A stretch of DNA of 64,000 nt. Origin: AP-15 sp963775875 (GTDB taxonomy: Bacteria > Pseudomonadota > Alphaproteobacteria > ATCC43930 > CGMCC-115725). The translations under genes were made by a program, and so were the position numbers. The first letter of the stretch is position 1. The number at the start of each line of letters is the position of its first letter. Under the pieces are notes generated by a model. That model saw nothing but the letters and a program-made list of their open reading frames with translations. It was not told the origin of the DNA and did no database searches. Shown in pieces: positions 34,722-43,733 of this stretch. The stretch covers positions 62,001 through 126,000 of the forward strand of contig CAVZKP010000019.1 in assembly GCA_963775875.1 (NCBI GenBank), given 5' to 3'.

Positions 34722-35615
34722 ATGGAACTGGGCACCTTATTGCCATTGGGCGATATCGGCGGCGATCCGGCGACAGTGCGCGAATACGCGCAGGCGGCCG
34801 AGGCGATCGGTTACGATTTTGTCGAGGCGCCCGATCATGTCTTGGGCGTCAACGCCGCCAGCCGGCCGGGCTGGGACCGCAACAATTCGGAGGATCTGTT
34901 CCACGACCCGTTCGTGCTGTTCGGCTATCTCGCCGGCTGCACCGGGAAGCTCGGCTTTTCAACCGGCGTGCTGATCCTGCCGCAGCGCCAGACGGTGCTG
35001 GTCGCCAAGCAATCAGCCTCTCTCGACGTGCTGTCGGGCGGCCGCTTCCGGCTCGGCATCGGCGTCGGCTGGAACGAGGTCGAATTCACCGGCCTCAACG
35101 AGAATTTCCACAATCGCGGCCGCCGCTCCGAGGAGCAGGTCCAGGTCATGCAAAAATTGTGGGCCGAGCCGCATGTCGTCTTCAAGGGTCGTTGGCACAC
35201 GATCGAGGATGCCGGCATCAACCCGCGCCCGGCCTCGGGCAAGGTGCCGGTATGGTTCGGCGGCCATCACGACCGCACCCTCGAGCGCATCGCCAAATGG
35301 GGCGATGGCTGGATGCCGAACGCCTACCCGCCCGACCATACCGCGACTGAAATCTTCGCCCGGCTGCGCCAGCTGACCGAAGCGGCCGGCCGTGACCCGG
35401 CTAAAATCGGGATCGAGGTCTGGGTGTCGATGGGCACCGGCGGCGAAGCCGATTGGGCCAGGGAAACCCGCTTCTGGAAAGCCGCCGGCGCCTCGCATAT
35501 CTGCCTGACCACGACCTTCAACCGCCGCCATCACCAGCGCATCCCGGGCAACACCCTGGCCGACCATTTGGGCGCCCTGCGCCGCTACCACAGCGCCGTC
35601 GCCGCCGAACTGTAG
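34722..35615 (+). CDS. Luciferase-like monooxygenase, F420-dependent type (TIGR03619-like)
   Basis: 297-residue TIM-barrel enzyme of the bacterial luciferase superfamily. Typical stretches are YDFVEAPDHVLGV, TGVLILPQRQTVLVAKQSASL, LGIGVGWNEVEF and PVWFGGHHDRTLERIAKWGDGWMP. Members use reduced F420 or FMN to reduce or oxygenate small substrates; the TIGR03619-like pattern suggests F420, but no F420 biosynthesis gene is in the window. GGGGAGACGGGCG precedes the ATG. It is one of four luciferase-like genes between 34.7 and 51.1 kb, the others at 37750, 46862 and 50253. Confidence 0.85.
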   Translation: MELGTLLPLGDIGGDPATVREYAQAAEAIGYDFVEAPDHVLGVNAASRPGWDRNNSEDLFHDPFVLFGYLAGCTGKLGFSTGVLILPQRQTVLVAKQSASLDVLSGGRFRLGIGVGWNEVEFTGLNENFHNRGRRSEEQVQVMQKLWAEPHVVFKGRWHTIEDAGINPRPASGKVPVWFGGHHDRTLERIAKWGDGWMPNAYPPDHTATEIFARLRQLTEAAGRDPAKIGIEVWVSMGTGGEADWARETRFWKAAGASHICLTTTFNRRHHQRIPGNTLADHLGALRRYHSAVAAEL

Positions 35616-35658
35616 CGGGCGGCCTGAGAGCTGCTGCGGCGCGCAGCCGGCAAGGCGA

Positions 35659-36390
35659 TCAGTCGGTTGCGCCGGATTTGATCAGCTCGGCGACCTGGCG
35701 CATCGCGGCGGGGGAGCCGAGACCGGCCGGCGCCGCCGCCTCGATCACCCGCGGCCGGTTCGGCCGCACCGCCGGCATTGGCGGGGCGACCGCCGGATTG
35801 TTGCCGACGCCAAACGAGCCGAAAGCCGAGCCGGCCGGGCAGTCGCCCGACTTCGAGACCGACACCTTCGGCGCGCCATTGCCGGAATAGGCGTAGGTCA
35901 TGCGCTCGCTGCAGGTGCTCGCACCCGAAATCATCGAGGTGACGACGACGCCCGCGACCCGGCCGGGTCCGGAGGGCGGCATCGAGGCCATCGCCGCTTC
36001 GATCGCCGGGTTGGCGCCGACAAGCCAGACCGGGGCGTTCGCCATCGCCTGCGCCTCGTCGATCAGCCGGGTCATGGCCGCTTCCTGATCAGCAGCGATC
36101 CGATAGATCTCGGCCGGGGCCGGGGTCATCACGTCGAATCCTTGCCTCGCCCACAATTGTGGGTCGCCGGTCAAAATATCGCCGGGCCCCGGCAGCATCA
36201 CGAGAATGGCGGCGGGTTCTCCGGGGCCGACGGCATAGACCCGCGCGCCGTCAGTGTTGGCGGACGAAGCGGCGACCGGCGCCGGCGGCGCATTGGCTTG
36301 CGACGGTGCTCCGACGCCGTTGGCGCAGCCCATCAGCAACGGCAGTGCGGCAAAGCAGCCGCAGAGGGTTACGACTCGCTGCTTCCACAT
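35659..36390 (-). CDS. Putative lipoprotein, alpha/beta-hydrolase-like, unknown function
   Basis: 243 residues. The N-terminus is a lipoprotein signal: MWKQRVVTLCGCFAALPLLMGC, with the lipobox LMGC. After an Ala/Pro-rich linker the chain has short strand-loop patterns (AAILVMLPGPGDIL, WARQGFDVMTP, APVWLVGANPAIEAAM, VAGVVVTSMIS) that recall an alpha/beta-hydrolase core, but no GxSxG nucleophile motif is visible (VGANP sits in its place). The C-terminal third is Pro/Ala-rich. It may be a catalytically inactive hydrolase relative. It stands alone on the minus strand between two plus-strand genes. Confidence 0.6.
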   Translation of the reverse strand: MWKQRVVTLCGCFAALPLLMGCANGVGAPSQANAPPAPVAASSANTDGARVYAVGPGEPAAILVMLPGPGDILTGDPQLWARQGFDVMTPAPAEIYRIAADQEAAMTRLIDEAQAMANAPVWLVGANPAIEAAMASMPPSGPGRVAGVVVTSMISGASTCSERMTYAYSGNGAPKVSVSKSGDCPAGSAFGSFGVGNNPAVAPPMPAVRPNRPRVIEAAAPAGLGSPAAMRQVAELIKSGATD

Positions 36391-36526
36391 CGAAACGCCT
36401 CCTCTGATGGTCGGTCCAAAGGTCGATCAATCGCCCCGGATTTGGGCAATTTCTTGACCATTCGCCGAGGCGAAAGCAAGGCGGCCAGCGATCTTTCCGG
36501 AGCAGATCGCGTGGTCATATATAGCG

Positions 36527-37035
36527 ATGGATCAGTCACCGATGAGCAGGGCGAGCCGCTTGGAAACCTCCACGACGAAGACTGAGGTCACTGCCGACGG
36601 CAAAGCATTCGTGACCTTGCGGTTCGCCGGCGACGATCTCGACCCTGACGAAATCTCCGCAATTCTGCCGGTCAAACCGACCCGCGCCCATCGCAAGGGC
36701 GAGGCGTTCTTTGCCGGGCCGCGCGCCGGCAATCTGCGCGGCCGCACCGGAATGTGGTTCCTCGCCACCGACAAACTCGTGCCCAGCGACGATCTTCAGG
36801 ACCATCTGGCTTTCGTGCAGAAGCTGCTGCTGTCTCCGACGCCGGGAGATACCAGCCGGATCGCCAAACTCCGCGCTGTCCTCGAGCGCACGCACTCCCG
36901 CGCCCACGTCACCTGCTTCTGGCGCGGCGAGCCTGGCGAGCCCGCCCCGCAGATCCCGACCGGTTCAAGTCCGCCATCCAGCCCTTAGCCGCTGACATCG
37001 AAACCGATTTCGCGGTCTCGAATCAGAAATCGTAG
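36527..37035 (+). CDS. DUF4279-family protein, C-terminus frameshifted by one base
   Basis: The first part matches DUF4279: ADGKAFVTLRFAGDDLDPDEISAIL-like opening (residues 22-48), VKPTRAHRKGEAF, GMWFLATDKLVPSDDLQDHL and AHVTCFWRGEPGEPAPQIP. As written the frame ends at 36988 with PTGSSPPSSP. Adding one base near 36957 restores DRFKSAIQPLAADIETDFAV to a stop at 37035, which is the normal family ending, giving about 169 residues. The function of the family is unknown. The start is uncertain: ATG codons at 36527 and 36542 both lack a good ribosome-binding site. Confidence 0.65.
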
Positions 37036-37121
37036 GGTGAGTTGAGCCGGAAGCGAAGCCCGCCATCAGCGCGGCGTGCAATTGTCCGATGGGTTTCGCT
37101 TCCGCTCAGTCCCATCCTACG
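37031..37121. repeat. Inverted intergenic repeat (CGTAGGRTG...CCATCCTACG)
   Basis: The left arm CGTAGGGTGAGTTGAGCCGG continues AAGCGAAGCCCGCCATC; the right arm is CGATGGGTTTCGCTTCCGCT then CAGTCCCATCCTACG. They are imperfect reverse complements. Such elements occur between genes in many proteobacteria. It directly follows, and slightly overlaps, the repaired stop of the DUF4279 gene. Confidence 0.65.
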
Positions 37122-37749
37122 CGCTCATTCGCTCGAAGGCTCACCTTTGACGCCTAGCCAAGGAAGATATCTGCGATCATCGATTCGATCGCTGTGAAAT
37201 CTACTTCAGCTGGACGAGCGAATCATTGCGATTCGCACCGCGGATCCTTGTGCCATTCATGATATCCGTAACGGCTCTAACCACGAAGCAACATCCCGAT
37301 CGGGCACGTGCATATGTGACTAGAACGAGTCGAGCGATATCTCCTGCGCCTGACTCATCTGATGGCACTCGTGCCTGAGACTCACTCGGAGCCGGACATC
37401 GTATTGAATCTTTCCAGCACGCGAGATCGAGTTGTAGATGACTCATTCACGGCAATTTCCGTAGCTCGATCACCCGAGCTCAGAATCCGACTGCAATGAT
37501 CAGCCGACCTCGAGATTGTCTAGTCGCATTCATGCTTCCATGGAAGTGATCATGGAGAGCTTCGAGTCGCTGCGCTTGCAGCATGATTGCGAAGGTCAAG
37601 CCGAGCAAGCGTCAGTCGAAGCGCGAATCGGGTTAGCCCAGCGTTCGCCATGAGACGATATTCACGTGTTGTGTACGGGGTTTGTAATGCCGCACATTGC
37701 CGGGGATTCAAGGGCAAACGCTCGCCCGGGGCATGAGAGGGACGTAAGG
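37122..37749. other. 628-bp gap with no recognisable gene, A+T-richer than its surroundings
   Basis: From about 37140 to 37560 the base composition drops to near 50% G+C and the regular third-position GC of the neighbours is lost. The only open frame of note (37201-37446, minus) has no ribosome-binding site and no recognised motif. No tRNA cloverleaf, terminal inverted repeat or transposase fragment was found. Confidence 0.5.
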
Positions 37750-38925
37750 TCAGCGGCCCAGTTCGGCCAGCCGCGGCAGTACCTCCTTCGAGAACAAAGT
37801 CAGGTTGTCGACAGTGTCTTCGTGGCTGATCAGGCCGCCCTGGCCCATCATCAACAGATGGCCGAAGCCGCCGACATGGTCGTAGAACGCCTTCAGCTGG
37901 TCGTACACGTCGTCGGGGGTGCCGGCGAAGGAAAGGCCGGCGTCGATCGCCTCGTCGACCGTCATCGTGCGCGGGTTGATCGGATGGCCGTCCTTGGTCT
38001 GGACCCGGGTCGCGCGCGCCGCCATCGCCCCGCCCGATTTCAGCATCTGCGCCGCCGCGCGCGGCGAGACGTAGCCGGGCGGGTTGGCGAATTGCGGGGA
38101 CACGATCCCGGAGGTGCGGCTGTAATCGAGGATCTGGTCGGCGCGGCGATGGCCCTCCTCGCGCGTCTGCCCGACCCCGATCAACGCCATATAGGCAAGG
38201 CGGTCGGGTGTCGGGTCGCGGCCGACCTCGCGGGACTTGCTGCGATACGCCTCGAAGATTGCCGGGGTGCGGACCCAGCCGGTATTGAGGACGCCGATCA
38301 CCATGCCCCGCGCTGCCGCCTCGGTGGCGCTTTCCGTGCTGCCGACCGGCGTCCACACCGGCGGGTGGGGCTGCTGATACGGGCGCGGCCAGACATTGAC
38401 CGAACGGTACTGGAAATGCGTGCCCTCCCAGTTGAACGGGCCGTCATGGCTGGTCATCGCCTTCAGGATCAGATCGTGCGCCTCCCAGAACCGCTCGGTC
38501 AAATCGGCCGGGTTGGTGTTGGCCGGCGAGATCTCGAACGGCACGCCCTTGACAAAGCCCATTTCGAGCCGGCCGCGCGAGATCACGTCGATCATCGAAT
38601 ATTCCTCGGCGACGCGGATCGGGTCGTTGCGGTTGCCGATCGGCATGCCGAGCGCCAGCAGGCGGACCTTCTTGGTCTCGCGCGCGAGGATCGCCATCGG
38701 GATCGTGCATACCGAATCGGCGCAGGTCGCGGTCGCGTGGTGCTCGTTGGTCATGATGTTGATGCCGAGCTCGTCGCACAACGCCCACTCGTCGAGATAG
38801 CGGTGGTAGAGGTCGGCGCCGATTTTCGGGTCGAAGAGCCGGCTCGGGATCGTCACCCGGTAGGATTGCGACAGCTGCGGCCAGGCCGGGTAATAGGCCA
38901 TCTCGCTGAAATGCCAGACTTTCAT
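37750..38925 (-). CDS. Luciferase-like monooxygenase, flavin-dependent (LLM class)
   Basis: 391 residues, long-form member of the bacterial luciferase superfamily. Typical features are NEHHATATCADS near residue 60, the nucleotide/flavin region VRLLALGMPIGNRNDPIRVAEE, LEMGFVKGVPFE and PVWTPVGSTESATEAAARGM. The C-terminal part has FAGTPDDVYDQLKAF. It probably oxygenates or degrades an organic substrate using reduced flavin. Its ATG overlaps the stop of the alpha/beta-hydrolase gene upstream by 4 bp, so the two form an operon in which the hydrolase may act on the product or precursor. Confidence 0.85.
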   Translation of the reverse strand: MKVWHFSEMAYYPAWPQLSQSYRVTIPSRLFDPKIGADLYHRYLDEWALCDELGINIMTNEHHATATCADSVCTIPMAILARETKKVRLLALGMPIGNRNDPIRVAEEYSMIDVISRGRLEMGFVKGVPFEISPANTNPADLTERFWEAHDLILKAMTSHDGPFNWEGTHFQYRSVNVWPRPYQQPHPPVWTPVGSTESATEAAARGMVIGVLNTGWVRTPAIFEAYRSKSREVGRDPTPDRLAYMALIGVGQTREEGHRRADQILDYSRTSGIVSPQFANPPGYVSPRAAAQMLKSGGAMAARATRVQTKDGHPINPRTMTVDEAIDAGLSFAGTPDDVYDQLKAFYDHVGGFGHLLMMGQGGLISHEDTVDNLTLFSKEVLPRLAELGR

Positions 38926-39698
38926 CGCCTCGTCTCCGTGCCCGTGAAATGTTCGATCGCGTCGGCGACCGCGTCGGGACGTTCGATCTGCGGATAGTGA
39001 CCGGCCTGCGCGATCAACTCGAACCGGGCATCGGGCAGTTCGGCGGAGAGTTTTTTGCCGTAATCGGGGGAGACGATGCCGTCATTGTCACCCCACAGCA
39101 CCAATGTTGGCGCCCGCACCCGGTGCAGCCATTGGCGCAGGCCGGGATCGTGCATATAGGGGCGCCAGCCATAGAGCGCGGTGGCCGAGCGGTCGCGGGC
39201 GATCGCGGTCAGTTCATCCTCGCCGAGGGCCGCGTAATCGGGCAGGGCGCGCTCCGGATCGAAAAAGGTGCGGCGGTGCCGCTCGTCCTCGGGCAAGGCG
39301 TGGATGTCGGCGATGTCGCGCTCCTCGCGCCCGCCAAATTTGACCCCGAGCGTGTCGACCAGCACCAGTCGGCCGATCCGCTCGACCGAGCGCACGCACA
39401 TTTCGAGCGCGATCCACCCGCCGAAGGATGACCCGACGAGCACGACATCGCTCGGTTGCCGGTCGATCCAGTCGAGGTAGAGATAGGCCAGATCATGCAC
39501 CGTGCGAAACCCCTCGGGCCGTTCGGAATGGCCAAATCCGGGGTGGCGCGGCGCGGTGACCCGCCAATGCCGGGCGAGCCGGTCGAGAAAGGCGGCGTTT
39601 TGCGAGACATAATCGCCGCCGTGCAGGAACAGCAGCGGCGGACCCGCCCCGGCGACCGATCCATCAAGCGAATGTCGGCCGATTTCGATGCCCGCCAT
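38922..39698 (-). CDS. Alpha/beta hydrolase
   Basis: 258 residues. The oxyanion region is LLFLHGGDYVSQN, the nucleophile elbow GSSFGG near residue 100 (serine), the acid is likely Asp in LVLWGDNDGIVSP and the histidine is in AQAGHYPQIERPD. ATG at 39698 follows GGGAGGGATGGG and gives the expected short N-terminus; the longer frame reads into the divergent region. The last four bases overlap the start of the luciferase-like gene, implying coupled translation. The substrate is unknown; an ester or ring-cleavage product is plausible. Confidence 0.87.
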   Translation of the reverse strand: MAGIEIGRHSLDGSVAGAGPPLLFLHGGDYVSQNAAFLDRLARHWRVTAPRHPGFGHSERPEGFRTVHDLAYLYLDWIDRQPSDVVLVGSSFGGWIALEMCVRSVERIGRLVLVDTLGVKFGGREERDIADIHALPEDERHRRTFFDPERALPDYAALGEDELTAIARDRSATALYGWRPYMHDPGLRQWLHRVRAPTLVLWGDNDGIVSPDYGKKLSAELPDARFELIAQAGHYPQIERPDAVADAIEHFTGTETRR

Positions 39699-39901
39699 CC
39701 CATCCCTCCCGTTTCGTCGCCACGCTGCCGGTGCGGCGCTGGGCAGTATCGCGATCATTCGCCTCGCGGTCCATGTCGGCGCGAGCGGCGGCAGCCGGCG
39801 CGGCGCGTCTGAGATTTTTGCTGCCAAGGTGCGGCATTTTGTCCTATCCTGGTCGGCAACCGGCGGCCTGTCCGGGCCGCGCCCAACTCGGCGAGGGTCC
39901 G

Positions 39902-40333
39902 ATGAACGTCGAAGCAATCCTGCGCGGAAAGGGACGGGCGGTGGCGACGATCCGTCCGGATCAGACGATCGCGGCGGCATTAGCCGCGCTGCGCGACCGC
40001 AATATCGGCGCCCTGGTGGTCAGCGAGGACGATCAGCAGGTCGACGGCATCATCTCGGAGCGCGATATCGTCCACGGCCTCGCCGATCACGGCAGCGCCC
40101 TGTTATCGCTGAACGTCGCCGAGGTGATGACCCGCCGGGTGGTGACCTGCGATCCCGCCGACAGCGTCGCCGATCTGATGGCCGAGATGACCAACCGCCG
40201 CATCCGCCATTTGCCGGTGGTCCATGACGGGCGGCTGGTCGGCATCGTCAGCATCGGCGATCTGGTCAAGAACCGCCTCGACGAGATCGAGTACGAAGCC
40301 CGCTCCCTGCGCTCGTTCATCGCTGGCGCCTGA
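39902..40333 (+). CDS. CBS-domain pair protein
   Basis: 143 residues made of two CBS motifs and little else. The first covers residues 8-60 (TIRPDQTIAAALAALRDRNIGALVV, then GIISERDIV) and the second residues 70-130 (VVTCDPADSVADLMAEMTNRRIRHLPVV, then GIVSIGDLVKNRLDEIE). Such stand-alone pairs bind adenosine nucleotides and modulate partner enzymes or channels. The C-terminal helix EIEYEARSLRSFI is a common ending for this alphaproteobacterial subgroup. ATG at 39902 follows GGCGAGGGTCCG. It starts about 200 bp from the divergent hydrolase gene. Confidence 0.88.
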   Translation: MNVEAILRGKGRAVATIRPDQTIAAALAALRDRNIGALVVSEDDQQVDGIISERDIVHGLADHGSALLSLNVAEVMTRRVVTCDPADSVADLMAEMTNRRIRHLPVVHDGRLVGIVSIGDLVKNRLDEIEYEARSLRSFIAGA

Positions 40334-40379
40334 CCCCGCATCTGGGTTCCTTGGCGGGCCCCGGAGGCTGTCATTGCCG

Positions 40380-41867
40380 TTAGGGTCTGGCATAGATCTC
40401 GTCATGCGGCGTGCTCTTGAGTAGGCGGTAATGCGATTTGATCGCGGCGATCAGCTGTGGCGGCAGCAAGGGCACCGGCCCCGGGGCTGACGGGATCGCG
40501 ATTGTCGCATAATAGCCGGAGGCAACGCGCTGCAGGACCGGTTCGAGGTTCTTGGTTCGAGCAATTACCCCAAAGGTGAAATTGAGGGGGTCGAGTTCAA
40601 AATTCTTGCCGGCCCAATAGCACAGGGCGAGGTCGGTGCAGAGCGCCGGGCCGGGTCGCCCGGCGACCATCCGTACCTCGTCGCGCGTGACTGCTTCGAG
40701 CCGGCGTTGGGCGTCAACCCATGGGCGGATCAAAAAAGCGTCTTTCGAGCCGACCAGCGCTGTCGTGAGGCTGATCGAAAACGCGAGGGCGGCGATCACC
40801 AATGGACGCAAACCCGCAACCGGTGTCGCTTCGAGCCGAGCCAGCAGATGGCCGGCGGCCAAGGCGAAGCCGATGACGGCATCGAAGAGCAGATTGAAAT
40901 TGGTGGCGTCGCCGCCGGCAGCCGCATAGCCGACCCCGAGCGATATCATTAGGTAAAGCGTAAACAATATTGAATGCCGGTCGCGCAGCCCCGGCGCGCA
41001 GGCAAAAGCCGAGGTGATCAGCGGTACCTGCATCGGGACCGTCCACTCGACGATGTGACGCCACGCGCGGACCGCGATGTATGGCCGCGGCGCCCGGATG
41101 TCCGCGAGAAAATCGGGACCAAAGCCGCGAATGCAGGCGGCAAGGCCAACGGCGGCGCACACGATGCCGGCGCCGGCAAATCGCCAGCATGCCTTGCGGT
41201 CGTAAATGAAAAGCCATATTGCCAAGGTTACCGGCAGGCCGATGATGTTGTGCTTGGTAAACAGGCCGCAGCACATCAACACCGCCGCCGCAATGCTCGC
41301 CCATGTCGATGCGCTCCAGCGCAGATAGACGTAGAGACCGAGCAAGGTGAAGGCATGGGCCAGCATTTGCGGGTCGTCCATGCCGACATAGATGCTGTAG
41401 TTTACCACCATGTAGCTGGTGAAGACCGCAGCTCCGAAAATTGCCGCGACCCGGTCGCGGTCCAATCTCCACAGGATGGCGGCGATCGTGACGGCTACCG
41501 CGGCGAAGGCGAGCCACGCGACCAGGCGCCCGGCCAGCAGAGCATCGCCGACCAGGGCGGCCACTGGCGCGACCAGCAGAAACGAAAGCGGCGGATAGTT
41601 GTTGATGAGCAGCGCCGTCGGCGGGTAGTAGAGCGGCCGACCGTGCAGCACCAGCGATGTGTAATACGCGTTCCAACCCTCATTATAGTTGATTGGTGCC
41701 GCCAGTGTGGAGCGATACAGCAAGACGGCGAGCGCGATCACGAGAGGCAGCAACAGCAAACCCAGCCCTCCGGCCTCGCACCGGCGGCGCGTCGCAGCGA
41801 CCGCCGCTTCATGCGGGCGGGCATGCAGCGTTGGCGGTGTTTCGGTTTGCATTAGTCCAGGCGACAT
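40380..41867 (-). CDS. Polytopic membrane protein, GT-C glycosyltransferase-like
   Basis: About 495 residues with 10-12 membrane helices. After the first helix comes YNEGWNAYYTSLVLHGRPLYYPP, an acidic first loop with the pattern (D/E)...GRPLY typical of GT-C lipid-sugar-dependent transferases such as the PMT/ArnT and GT39-like groups. FTKHNIIGLPVTLAIW and a cytoplasmic/periplasmic C-terminal domain of about 100 residues follow. Such proteins transfer sugars or mannose from polyprenyl carriers in the periplasm. The start is uncertain (41930, 41867 or 41852 are possible); none has a good ribosome-binding site. Confidence 0.65.
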   Translation of the reverse strand: MSPGLMQTETPPTLHARPHEAAVAATRRRCEAGGLGLLLLPLVIALAVLLYRSTLAAPINYNEGWNAYYTSLVLHGRPLYYPPTALLINNYPPLSFLLVAPVAALVGDALLAGRLVAWLAFAAVAVTIAAILWRLDRDRVAAIFGAAVFTSYMVVNYSIYVGMDDPQMLAHAFTLLGLYVYLRWSASTWASIAAAVLMCCGLFTKHNIIGLPVTLAIWLFIYDRKACWRFAGAGIVCAAVGLAACIRGFGPDFLADIRAPRPYIAVRAWRHIVEWTVPMQVPLITSAFACAPGLRDRHSILFTLYLMISLGVGYAAAGGDATNFNLLFDAVIGFALAAGHLLARLEATPVAGLRPLVIAALAFSISLTTALVGSKDAFLIRPWVDAQRRLEAVTRDEVRMVAGRPGPALCTDLALCYWAGKNFELDPLNFTFGVIARTKNLEPVLQRVASGYYATIAIPSAPGPVPLLPPQLIAAIKSHYRLLKSTPHDEIYARP

Positions 41868-42125
41868 CCCTCGGATGCCCGACCTGTAACCGTTCGGGAT
41901 GAATATTTGTTTTCGGCGCGATTGCGCCACCCGCGCCGGACCGGGGATGCCGATCGAAGGTAGGTTCGAAAAACGCGCTCACGAAAGTTGTTCTGCCGCC
42001 AAAGCGCCGGGCATTTCACCAGGAAAGGGCGGCGCCGGCGCGCGGCGCCTTGTCGAAAACTCGATAACCTCGATCGCCGTCGCTGTGGTCTTGCCGGGCT
42101 GGTCGGCGGAGGACAGGATGGGGGA

Positions 42126-43343
42126 ATGAACCGGCTGCTGCAGGATCTGCGCATCGTCGAGATCTCGGCCTTTGTCGCGGCCCCGCTCGGCGGGATGACG
42201 ATGGCGCAGATGGGTGCGCAGGTGATCCGCATCGACCCGATCGGCGGCGGCATCGACTTTCGCCGCTGGCCGGTGACCGGCGACGGCGCCAGCCTCTACT
42301 GGGCCGGCCTCAACAAGGCCAAGCTCTCCCTGGCGCTGGCGCTGGACAAGCCGGAGGGCCGCGACATCGCCCGCGCGCTGATCGCCGCTCCCGGCATCGG
42401 CGGCGGCATTCTCCTGACCAATCTGCCGCCATTGCGTGGCCTCGACTTCGCCAGCCTCAAGGCAGCCCGCGCCGATGTGATCACGCTGCGCCTCCTCGGC
42501 AACCGCGACGGGTCGGCAGCGGTCGACTACACGGTCAACGCCGCCAGCGGGTTTCCGCTGGTGACCGGGCAGGGCGGTGCGCCGGTCAATCACGTGCTGC
42601 CGGCCTGGGATATCGCTGCCGGCCTCTATCTCGCCACCGGGCTGCTGGCAGCGGAGCGCCACCGCACCCGTACCGGCGAGGGGCAGGAGGTGGTGATGGC
42701 GCTCTCCGATGTGATGCTGGCGACCATCGGCAACCTCGGCTATCTCGGCGACGTCCAGATCAACGGCCATGCCCGGCCGGCCATCGGCAATGATCTCTAC
42801 GGCAGCTTCGGCCGGGATTTTGCAACCGCCGATGGACGGCGGGTCATGATCATCGCGCTGACCCCGCGGCAATGGCGGGCATTGGGACAGGCGACCGGGC
42901 TCACCGATCGGCTGGCGATGATCGGCCCGATCATGGCGGTCGATCTCGACACCGAGGCCGGGCGCTATGAGGCGCGCGACATGATCGGCGCGCTGCTCGG
43001 CCGATGGTGCGCCGGCCACCGCCTCGACGATATTCGACAAATCTTCGCCGGGACCGGGGTGCTGTGGGGCCAGTTCCAGGATTTCGCGCAGCTGGTGCGG
43101 GACGACCCGCGCTGCTCGGCGGCGAACCCGCTCCTTGCCGAAATCGAGCAACCCGGTATCGGGTCTTATCTGATGCCGGGCCTGCCGCTCGATTTCGCGG
43201 CGGCGCCACGGCTGCCATCGTCGCCGGCGCCGCGTCTTGGCGAACACACCGATGCGGTTCTGGCCGAGATGCTGGGTCTGTCGTCAGCCGAGATCGGCCG
43301 GCTGCACGATGACGGTATCGTCGCCGGCCCGGGCCAGGGTTAG
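42126..43343 (+). CDS. CaiB/BaiF-type (family III) CoA transferase
   Basis: 405 residues. It moves CoA between acyl groups. The N-terminus has LLQDLRIVEISAFVAAPLGGMTMAQMGAQVIRIDPIGGG and FRRWPV, and the catalytic aspartate is expected in PAWDIAAGLYLATGLLAAE near residue 165. RTGEGQEVVMALSDVML and the C-terminal PRLGEHTDAVLAEMLGLS are also typical. GGACAGGATGGGGGA precedes the ATG at 42126, so upstream codons in the frame are not used. The gene converges on the small gene at 43340-43582 and overlaps it by 4 bp. The substrate is not evident. Confidence 0.88.
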   Translation: MNRLLQDLRIVEISAFVAAPLGGMTMAQMGAQVIRIDPIGGGIDFRRWPVTGDGASLYWAGLNKAKLSLALALDKPEGRDIARALIAAPGIGGGILLTNLPPLRGLDFASLKAARADVITLRLLGNRDGSAAVDYTVNAASGFPLVTGQGGAPVNHVLPAWDIAAGLYLATGLLAAERHRTRTGEGQEVVMALSDVMLATIGNLGYLGDVQINGHARPAIGNDLYGSFGRDFATADGRRVMIIALTPRQWRALGQATGLTDRLAMIGPIMAVDLDTEAGRYEARDMIGALLGRWCAGHRLDDIRQIFAGTGVLWGQFQDFAQLVRDDPRCSAANPLLAEIEQPGIGSYLMPGLPLDFAAAPRLPSSPAPRLGEHTDAVLAEMLGLSSAEIGRLHDDGIVAGPGQG

Positions 43344-43582
43344 AGCGTTCCTCCGCTTTCGGACCCGTCGCCCTCGCTGTCGCTCTGCCGCAATTCGCGC
43401 AGCAGCTGGCGCACCCGGCGCGCGGTCCGCAGTTTGCGGGCGATGTCCGGCGCCAGGCGCAGATCGCCCTGGGCGTCGAGCCAGCCGGCCTCGATATCGG
43501 GCGGCAATTCGCGCATCGCCTCGGCAAAGGCGATAAAGATCTCCTCGACCTGACGGGCTGCGAGACGCCGTTCTGTGACCAC
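43340..43582 (-). CDS. Small protein of unknown function (80 aa)
   Basis: 80 residues starting with GTG. The strongest ribosome-binding site in the window, AAAGGAGGTG, lies 7 bases before it, which is why I call this real despite its size. The sequence is helical: RLAARQVEEIFIAFAEAMRE, then WLDAQGDLRLAPDIARKL and RRVRQLLRELRQ, ending in an acidic Ser/Gly tail. No membrane segment or known motif. It could be a small regulatory or adaptor protein. It overlaps the end of the CoA-transferase gene by 4 bp tail to tail. Confidence 0.55.
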   Translation of the reverse strand: MVTERRLAARQVEEIFIAFAEAMRELPPDIEAGWLDAQGDLRLAPDIARKLRTARRVRQLLRELRQSDSEGDGSESGGTL

Positions 43583-43589
43583 GCCGGCA

Positions 43590-43595
43590 CCTCCT
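43590..43595 (-). promoter_or_regulatory. Strong Shine-Dalgarno site (AGGAGG) deciding a GTG start
   Basis: AGGAGG on the minus strand lies 7 bases before the GTG at 43582 and supports both the reality and the start of the 80-residue gene. Confidence 0.6.
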
Positions 43596-43733
43596 TTCGC
43601 TTTGACCGCCGGAGACTAGATCCCATCGGCGGCATCGTCGAGGGCGCGGCTGCGGATCGCGCCTTCCCGCCTGTGCCAAGCGCGGGTAAGATGCGCCCGG
43701 CTTTGCTTTTACCAACACCAGGAGGACCGCTTC

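Noticed and set aside
37201..37446. 81-codon minus-strand frame in the A+T-richer gap
   Set aside because: No ribosome-binding site, no codon bias and no recognisable features.
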